Source of the DNA: an uncultured Clostridium sp.
GTDB taxonomy: Bacteria; Bacillota; Clostridia; TANB77; CAG-508
Length of the DNA stretch: 64,000 bases
Reading direction: 5' to 3'
Assembly (NCBI GenBank): GCA_930986425.1
Contig: CAKNJR010000002.1
Coordinates: 62,001-126,000, forward strand
The notes beneath the pieces are model-generated. The model was not told where the DNA came from, did not search any database, and worked only from the letters and a program-made list of their open reading frames with translations. Below are positions 57,763 to 64,000 of this stretch, in pieces (the stretch's first letter is position 1; each line of letters begins with the position of its first letter). Both the position numbers and the translations under genes were made by a program.

Positions 57763-58488
57763 ATGGTTAAAGTTTTATTTGTATGTTTAGGTAATATATG
57801 TAGGTCACCAATGGCTGAATTTATTTTTAAAGATTTGGTAAAAAAGGAGGGACTTGAGAAGTTTATTTTAGCAAAGTCAGTAGCTACTTCATATGAAACT
57901 TTTGGGCAAGACATGCATGAAGAAGCAAAATTAAAATTAGAAGAAAAGGGTATTCCATACAAAAAGCGCAGAGCTAGAAAACTTACAAAGAGCGATTATA
58001 TAAATTTTGATTATATAATTGGTATGGATGAGCAAAACATTCAAAACATATACAAAATATGTGATGGAGATGATAAACAAAAAGTTCATAAACTTTTAGA
58101 TTATACAGATGAACCAAGAGACATAGCTGACCCTTGGTATACTGGCAATTTTTCGAAAGCTTATGATGACATTCTAAAAGGATGTACAGCATTATTAAAA
58201 TACATAAAAGAAAAGTATAATTTTAATTATGAAAAAGATTATTCGAAAGAAGAACTGGTTTCATTAATATATGAAGATATTAAAAAATATGCTGCAATTA
58301 CACCAAGTGATGGAAAGATTGTAGAATACTTTGCCTTAGGTTCTAAAATAATAGATATAAGAGTTTGGATTTCAGATATGTATAATATTGAATTGGAAGA
58401 TGAAGATGCAATTCCTAGGTTGAAGGAATATTATAAAGATTTAGAAGAATACATATATAGGTTTAAAAAGCCAGAAATTGCGGAATAA
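57763..58488 (+). CDS. Low-molecular-weight tyrosine phosphatase with C-terminal extension
   Basis: About 241 residues. ATG 57763 has AAAGGAAAAA upstream and starts right at the catalytic loop. The signature VCLGNICRSPMAE gives C-x5-R at residues 8-14, and DIADPWYTGN near residue 122 gives the acid Asp. The family is normally about 150 residues; here about 85 extra residues form an acidic helical tail (YEDIKKYAAITPSDGKIVEY, LKEYYKDLEEYIYRF). The tail may be a partner or substrate-recognition domain. Confidence 0.9.
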   Translation: MVKVLFVCLGNICRSPMAEFIFKDLVKKEGLEKFILAKSVATSYETFGQDMHEEAKLKLEEKGIPYKKRRARKLTKSDYINFDYIIGMDEQNIQNIYKICDGDDKQKVHKLLDYTDEPRDIADPWYTGNFSKAYDDILKGCTALLKYIKEKYNFNYEKDYSKEELVSLIYEDIKKYAAITPSDGKIVEYFALGSKIIDIRVWISDMYNIELEDEDAIPRLKEYYKDLEEYIYRFKKPEIAE

Positions 58489-58598
58489 TATGAAAATGAT
58501 GCATATTAAAAAAATGCAATTTTATAAGTTCTAAGATTATGATTAGAGATACTATTGTTCTAAAAGAGTCTAAGCTTACAAGAAAGGAAATTTAAATA

Positions 58599-60494
58599 AT
58601 GAAAATTATTATTGTTGGAGGAGTTGCTGGTGGCGCTACAACAGCCACAAGATTAAGAAGATTAAGTGAGAATAATGAAATAATACTTTTTGAGAGAGGA
58701 GAAAATATTTCTTTTGCGAATTGTGGTCTTCCTTACTATATTAGTGATGTAATTAGTAAAAAGGAGGATTTATTAGTTCAAACTCCAAAGGCTTTTAAGG
58801 ATAGATTTAATATTGATGTGCGAATTAAACAGGAAGTTATTAGTATTAATAAAGAGAATAAAACTGTAGATGTTAAGAATTTAAGCACTGGTGAGACTTA
58901 CACTGAGACATATGATAAACTTGTTTTATCTCCGGGTGCAGAGCCTATAAATCCATTTAAGAATTTGAATAGTAAAAGAATTTTTACACTTAGAACTATT
59001 GATGATTCAAGCAAAATAAAAGAATATATATCAAAAAATGATGTGAAAAATGTAGTAATTGTCGGTGGCGGATATATAGGTGTTGAAATGGCAGAAAATT
59101 TAAGTCATTTAAGTTCACGAGAAAAATGCAATACAAATGAAAATATGCAAATTGATTTAAAAGAACCTAAAAATATAAATATTTCAATAGTTGAAAAATC
59201 TAGTCATCTAATTCCTACAATTGATGCAGATATGGCTAGTTTTGTCCATAAAGCACTTATTAAAAATTCAGTTAAGGTATTTTTGAATCAAGGAGTAGAG
59301 AGCATCATTGAGGGTGACGAGTTATTTATTAAACTTGAAAATATGTCAATAAAGGCAGACATGGTTATATTATGCATAGGAATTAGGCCTGAATCTACTC
59401 TTGCAAAGGGAGCAGGATTAGCTGTAAATGAAAGAGGATATATAATAGTTGATGAAAAAATGCTTACAAGTGATGAAAATATATACGCACTTGGTGATGC
59501 AGCTTTAATTGAGAATGCAATTACAGGGAGAAAATCTCCTCTAGCCTTGGCTGGTCCAGCAAATAGACAAGCTAGGATTGTGGCAAATAATATTATGGGA
59601 ATGGAAAGCAAATATGAAGGATTTATAGGAAGCAGTATTTTAAAGATTTTTGATTATACTTTAGGAATGACTGGACTATCTGAAAAACCATGTAGAGAGC
59701 AAAATATAGAATATAAAACAATGATTATTTCGCCATATTCTCATGCAAAATATTATCCTGGAGCTAAAGTTATGACAATAAAAGTGCTTTATAGAGCGGG
59801 TAAGAAAAATGCTTATATAAATAACGAAGATGAAAACACTGAACTTAAAAATTGCACAGGACAGATTTTAGGAGCTACTGTATTTGGAAAAGAAGGAATA
59901 GACAAAGTTACAGATATTTTAGCTACTGCAATTAGAAATAAAATGACAGCTAAAGATTTGTCTGAACTTGAATTATGCTATGCTCCACCATATTCATCTG
60001 CAAAAAGTCCTGTAAATATTATTGGCAACAGTATTGAAAATGAGATGGATGGATTAGTAGATACAATTTCTGTAACAGAATTTTTAAGAAATTTTGAGCA
60101 ATATTCAAATAAAGATAAATACATTATTTTAGATGTGAGAACTGAAACAGAATATGATTTAAGTCACATTGAAGGGGCAATAAATATTCCTTTAGATGAA
60201 CTTAGAGAACATTTAAAAGAATTAGAAAAAAAGGCTCAAATTAAAGAGGATAACTCAGATAAAGAGGATAGCCCAAATGAAGATAATAACTCCAATAAAG
60301 CGGATAACTCAAGTGAGATGTTAGAAAGTGCAAATGAAGTAGCAAATGTAACAAAGGAAATAATAGTTCATTGTCATAGCGGTCTTAGAAGTTATATAGC
60401 TTGCAGAATTTTAAAAGAGAATGGATTTAAAGTTAAAAATTTAATTGGCGGATATGTGATGTATGATATTGTAAAAAATTATGCAAGTATATAA
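58599..60494 (+). CDS. CoA-disulfide reductase/rhodanese fusion
   Basis: A 631-residue flavoprotein. FAD motif IIVGGVAGGATTATRLRRL; redox Cys in SFANCGLPYY near residue 43; NAD(P)-binding VVIVGGGYIGVEMAENL; second FAD motif IYALGDAA; dimerisation domain; then a C-terminal rhodanese domain with active Cys in VHCHSGLRSY near residue 592. It reduces CoA disulfide or persulfide. Three low-complexity inserts are seen: after the NAD motif, near residue 410, and a 45-residue Asp/Asn/Ser/Glu stretch inside the rhodanese domain. Confidence 0.92.
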   Translation: MKIIIVGGVAGGATTATRLRRLSENNEIILFERGENISFANCGLPYYISDVISKKEDLLVQTPKAFKDRFNIDVRIKQEVISINKENKTVDVKNLSTGETYTETYDKLVLSPGAEPINPFKNLNSKRIFTLRTIDDSSKIKEYISKNDVKNVVIVGGGYIGVEMAENLSHLSSREKCNTNENMQIDLKEPKNINISIVEKSSHLIPTIDADMASFVHKALIKNSVKVFLNQGVESIIEGDELFIKLENMSIKADMVILCIGIRPESTLAKGAGLAVNERGYIIVDEKMLTSDENIYALGDAALIENAITGRKSPLALAGPANRQARIVANNIMGMESKYEGFIGSSILKIFDYTLGMTGLSEKPCREQNIEYKTMIISPYSHAKYYPGAKVMTIKVLYRAGKKNAYINNEDENTELKNCTGQILGATVFGKEGIDKVTDILATAIRNKMTAKDLSELELCYAPPYSSAKSPVNIIGNSIENEMDGLVDTISVTEFLRNFEQYSNKDKYIILDVRTETEYDLSHIEGAINIPLDELREHLKELEKKAQIKEDNSDKEDSPNEDNNSNKADNSSEMLESANEVANVTKEIIVHCHSGLRSYIACRILKENGFKVKNLIGGYVMYDIVKNYASI

Positions 60495-60532
60495 ATTTGA
60501 CCAAGTTTTATAAAAAAGAGGAGAACTAAAAA

Positions 60533-61231
60533 ATGAACATAGAAAAAGATTTATTTGAATTACAAGACAAAGAATATAGGGAATTTCAAATAAAATTATG
60601 TCCAGGAGTAAATAATATAATAGGTGTTAGATTACCTGAGCTTAGAAAGTATGCAAAAAAAATCAGTAAAACAGTAAAAGTAGCAGATGTTCCAACTAAA
60701 TATTATGAAGAAATAATGGTTAAAGGAATGCTAATTGGGCTAGAAAAAGATTTGAATTTTGAGCAAATAGAAAATTTTATACCATTAATAAATAACTGGG
60801 CTGTTTGTGATACATTTTGCAATGGCTTGAAAAAGATAAAGAATAACAAAGAGCAAATGTGGGAATTCATCCAAAAGTACTTGAAATCTGAAAAGGAATT
60901 TGAAGTGAGATTTGCTGTTGATATTATTTTACAGTATTACATTGATGCAAATTACATTGACAAAGTCCTAAAAATACTTTCTAAAATAAATCACAAAGGT
61001 TACTATGCACAAATGGCAGTTGCTTGGGCATATTCAATTTGCTTCGTTAAGTTTTATGATAAGACAAAAGAACATTTTGAAAAGGATTTAGTAGAAAATT
61101 CAAAGCAAAATAACGACAGGCAAATAAAAATTGATAAATTTACATATAATAAATCTATTCAAAAGGCAATAGAATCATACAGACTTACAAAAGAGCAAAA
61201 AGATGAGTTAAGAAAGTTAAAAATTAAATAA
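60533..61231 (+). CDS. AlkD-like DNA alkylation repair protein
   Basis: A 232-residue HEAT-repeat protein of the AlkD family: KLCPGVNNIIGVRLPELRKY, NNWAVCDTFCNGLKKIK, FEVRFAVDIILQYY, and YYAQMAVAWAYSICFVK are the family landmarks. AlkD enzymes excise alkylated bases such as 3- or 7-alkylpurines without flipping them. AGAGGAG precedes the ATG. Separate from its neighbours in function; probably a core gene. Confidence 0.9.
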   Translation: MNIEKDLFELQDKEYREFQIKLCPGVNNIIGVRLPELRKYAKKISKTVKVADVPTKYYEEIMVKGMLIGLEKDLNFEQIENFIPLINNWAVCDTFCNGLKKIKNNKEQMWEFIQKYLKSEKEFEVRFAVDIILQYYIDANYIDKVLKILSKINHKGYYAQMAVAWAYSICFVKFYDKTKEHFEKDLVENSKQNNDRQIKIDKFTYNKSIQKAIESYRLTKEQKDELRKLKIK

Positions 61232-61363
61232 AATTATAAAAAATTTGGCTTAAAATAAATTATAAGTCAAATAAGAAGCTGTAAAATGCAACATTAAAAG
61301 TATAATTTATCCACAAACCGGGAACAATATGTGTAAAAACATATTCGGGGAGTGGAATTTTTT

Positions 61364-64000
61364 ATGTACAAAACATTAAATACAAAAGAAATCGTACTAG
61401 ATAAAAAATTACTAAAAGAGTATTTAGCAAAGTTAGCAGCAGATAGTATTATAAAGGAAAAATCAAGTCTTGACACTTATCCAATTCCTAGGGTCTTGGA
61501 TAATTTTGAGTATATAACTTTGATATATACTTTATTAAACCAGCACGTTAAACTTGGAATACCAATACATCCAGCAGGTGAGTGGCTTTTAGATAATTTT
61601 TATTTAATAGAAAATACAGTAAAAATTCTACAAAAGAGTTTATCAAAAAATAAATATGAAAAATTTCCTAGAATTGCAAATGGGGTGAACGCAGGTTTTG
61701 CAAGGATTTTTGTGCTATGCAATGAAATTGTTATGAATACAGATGGCAGAATTGATGAAAGAGAGACAACTGAGTACATTCAGGCATATCAAACACAGAA
61801 AAATCTTTATATGAATGAAATATGGAATATAGGTATTTTTTTACAGATTTCAATTATAGAGAAAATCAGAGGTATTTGTGAAAAAATATTTATTTCCCAG
61901 ATGCAAAAGTTCAAAGTTGAAAATATGGTGCAAAGAATACTAGAAAATAAAGATGTTAAAAAGCTTAAATTAGATGTGGACTTATATTCTTTTATTGAAT
62001 ACATGGCATACAGATTAAAAACTTATGGAAAAGAAGCAGCCCCATTTTTAGCTATTTTAGAGGAGCAAGTCCAAAAGAATGGAATGACTCTAAGTGATGT
62101 TATAAATAAAGAGCATTTTGATATTGCTTTGAAAAGAGTTTCTATGCAAAATTCTATTCTTAGTATAAAAGCGATTTCAAGAATGGATATTTTGTCTATT
62201 TTTGAAAATACAAGTGTTGTTGAAAAAATGCTTAATACAGATAAAGTTTATAAAAAAATGGATTACCAGAGTAAAGCAAATTACAGAAATGCGATTGAAG
62301 AAATTTCAAAAAAGACTAAGCTTTCAGAAGTTTATATTACTCAGAAATGTGTAGATTTGTGCAATTTAAAGACGAATGATATTAAAAAAGTTTCAAATAT
62401 AGATGAAAACAATATAAAACAAAATACTTTAATAGAAGAAACTAATAATAATAAATACAGTGTAGGGCTTGATGGAACTAAAGGATACAATAGAGATACT
62501 GTTAATAATCAAAAGAAATCTCACGTAGGCTATTACCTTATAGCTGAGGGGAAATCACAATTACTTAGTAAATTATTAAACAGAAAAGTGAAAACTATTT
62601 CTAACAGTACAAAGGCAAAATTATATGTGGCAGGAGTCTATATATTAACAATTGCAATCACAATATTATTGTGCATGAAATCATGGATTTTAGGGCTTTT
62701 ATGCTTTATACCTATTCAAAATGTTGTAACTAAATTTCTACAATATGTTTTAAGCAAAGCTGTAAAACCTAAAATTCTTCCTAAACTAGATTTTCAGGAT
62801 AATGGAATTCCTAAAAAATATACAACTATGTGTGTTATACCTGCACTTTTGAAGGATGAAAATGATGTTACAGAGTTTATGCACAAACTTGAAGTGTATT
62901 ATTTAGCTAATAAAAGTGATAATTTATATTTTACTCTTCTTGGTGATTGCACAAGTGAGAAGAGTGAAAGAAAAAGTGTTGATGAAAAAATTGCTGAAAC
63001 AGGTAGAAAATGCGTTAAAGAGTTAAATAGCAAATATGGAAATATATTTAATTTTATATACAGAAAAAGAGAATGGTCTAGCAGTGAAAGATGTTTTATG
63101 GGCTGGGAGAGAAAAAGAGGAATTTTAACTCAGCTAAATGAATATTTAGTAACTAGTAAAAATCCATTCTGGGTTAATACATGTAATGATTTACCTAAGA
63201 TTAAATATGTTATTACAATTGATAGTGATACAAGTTTATCTCTAAATCAAGCGGAGAGGTTAGTTGGAACTATTGCACATGTATTAAATAAACCAGAAAT
63301 TAATAAAATAACTAATACTGTTGTTTCAGGGCATGCTCTTATTCAACCTAGAATTGGAATAGGAATTAAAGATGAGAGAAAAACAATTTTTTCTAGACTT
63401 TTTGCAGGTTCTGGTGGAACGGATTTATATGCAAATGCAGTTTCAGATGTTTACCAAGATAATTTTGATGAAGGAATTTACACGGGTAAGGGAATATATG
63501 ATGTAGATGTTTTTTATGATGTGCTTAAAGATACAATTCCTGAAAATAGCGTACTAAGCCATGATTTATTAGAAGGAAATTATTTAAGATGTGGTCTCGC
63601 TTCTGACATACTTTTAATGGATGGATATCCTTCTAACTATATTTCATATAGGAAAAGAAAGCATAGATGGATTAGAGGAGACGTACAAATCATACCTTGG
63701 TTAAATTCTACACTAAATACCTTATCTAAGTATAAAATTTTAGATAATTTAGCCAGAGATTTAGAAGATTTTTTTGAGTTACTAATAATAATAGTTTGTT
63801 TTATTCTAGCCTTATTTAATAAAGCAAATTCAGGACTATTTTTGACTTTAGCAATTATATTTTTAGCTTTTTCTAGTATACTTGAACTTTTAGACATTTT
63901 TATGAATTACAAAACTGAAGAGCAAAAATTGATTTCTAAAGAATTTACAAAAATTCAAGGAAGTATATATAGATTTTTTATTAAGCTTTCTATTTTGCCA
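61364..64000 (+). CDS. Cyclic beta-1,2-glucan synthase-like protein (GT84/GH94 type), truncated by window end
   Basis: An open frame of 879 codons to the window end, incomplete at its 3' side. The start at ATG 61364 follows GGGGAGTGG. An early PAGEWLLDNFYLIE motif is characteristic of NdvB-like glucan synthases. A membrane segment lies at about residues 420-455 (LTIAITILLCMKSWILGL). The glycosyltransferase part contains ITIDSDTSLS, LSHDLLEGNYLRCGLASDI and RKHRWIRGDVQIIPWL. A second membrane group follows at about residues 800-860. The usual GH94-like C-terminal half lies outside the window. Confidence 0.85.
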   Translation, partial: MYKTLNTKEIVLDKKLLKEYLAKLAADSIIKEKSSLDTYPIPRVLDNFEYITLIYTLLNQHVKLGIPIHPAGEWLLDNFYLIENTVKILQKSLSKNKYEKFPRIANGVNAGFARIFVLCNEIVMNTDGRIDERETTEYIQAYQTQKNLYMNEIWNIGIFLQISIIEKIRGICEKIFISQMQKFKVENMVQRILENKDVKKLKLDVDLYSFIEYMAYRLKTYGKEAAPFLAILEEQVQKNGMTLSDVINKEHFDIALKRVSMQNSILSIKAISRMDILSIFENTSVVEKMLNTDKVYKKMDYQSKANYRNAIEEISKKTKLSEVYITQKCVDLCNLKTNDIKKVSNIDENNIKQNTLIEETNNNKYSVGLDGTKGYNRDTVNNQKKSHVGYYLIAEGKSQLLSKLLNRKVKTISNSTKAKLYVAGVYILTIAITILLCMKSWILGLLCFIPIQNVVTKFLQYVLSKAVKPKILPKLDFQDNGIPKKYTTMCVIPALLKDENDVTEFMHKLEVYYLANKSDNLYFTLLGDCTSEKSERKSVDEKIAETGRKCVKELNSKYGNIFNFIYRKREWSSSERCFMGWERKRGILTQLNEYLVTSKNPFWVNTCNDLPKIKYVITIDSDTSLSLNQAERLVGTIAHVLNKPEINKITNTVVSGHALIQPRIGIGIKDERKTIFSRLFAGSGGTDLYANAVSDVYQDNFDEGIYTGKGIYDVDVFYDVLKDTIPENSVLSHDLLEGNYLRCGLASDILLMDGYPSNYISYRKRKHRWIRGDVQIIPWLNSTLNTLSKYKILDNLARDLEDFFELLIIIVCFILALFNKANSGLFLTLAIIFLAFSSILELLDIFMNYKTEEQKLISKEFTKIQGSIYRFFIKLSILP

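Overview
The window is very AT-rich throughout and uses TTG as a start codon unusually often. It carries Firmicute-type conjugation genes, Spo0A-like regulatory signals and Gram-positive surface-protein genes. This fits a low-GC Clostridia (Bacillota) genome, probably host-associated. The species cannot be named from the sequence alone.

Three blocks can be recognised. (1) Positions 1 to about 37,160 are the right-hand part of an integrative conjugative element (ICE); its left end lies outside the window. It holds a ParB-like protein, an oriT-like region, MobC and relaxase, a VirD4/VirB4/VirB6/PrgI/M23 type IV secretion module interrupted by cargo, and a surface module (sortase, CnaB adhesin). 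The cargo includes an orphan MT-A70 methylase and an antibiotic-resistance-like block of an Erm methylase, an Lsa-like ABC-F protein and an ABC exporter. A restriction block follows: a XRE regulator, a pseudo-methylase/specificity fusion under a twin operator, HsdR, and an HsdM-HsdS fusion. The ICE ends with a Spo0A-like response regulator, Tn916-type sigma and HTH genes, a structured leader, a SHOCT protein, an excisionase-like protein and a tyrosine integrase.

(2) Positions about 37,146 to 51,981 are a second, smaller integrated element bounded by an 18-bp direct repeat of the tRNA-Met(CAT) anticodon region. Its integrase is frameshifted and it has no relaxase or secretion genes. It does carry a near copy of the ICE oriT region, in which both hairpins are preserved by compensatory changes, followed by a fossil of mobC. 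I infer that it is a satellite mobilised in trans by an ICE like its neighbour. Its cargo looks like a defence island: an unknown cytoplasmic plus membrane gene pair, an ApeA-like HEPN protein with a DUF6076-like partner, a DpnII-type restriction-modification system with an extra methylase and a possible nuclease, and a retron-like cassette (structured RNA region, two-TM protein, retron-type reverse transcriptase, HEPN-like protein).

(3) Positions about 52,000 to 64,000 look chromosomal: metallophosphoesterase, ASCH protein, NUDIX hydrolase, SDR oxidoreductase, metallo-beta-lactamase-fold hydrolase, LMW tyrosine phosphatase, CoA-disulfide-reductase/rhodanese fusion, AlkD-like glycosylase and a truncated cyclic beta-1,2-glucan synthase-like gene. 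Three TGTCGAA boxes at exact 10-bp spacing lie upstream of the NUDIX gene.

The two elements appear related. They share oriT, small excisionase-like genes, a family of about 98-residue proteins and a TTCAGCACTTTT regulatory repeat. The layout suggests that the ICE inserted into the tRNA-proximal att site of the older satellite.
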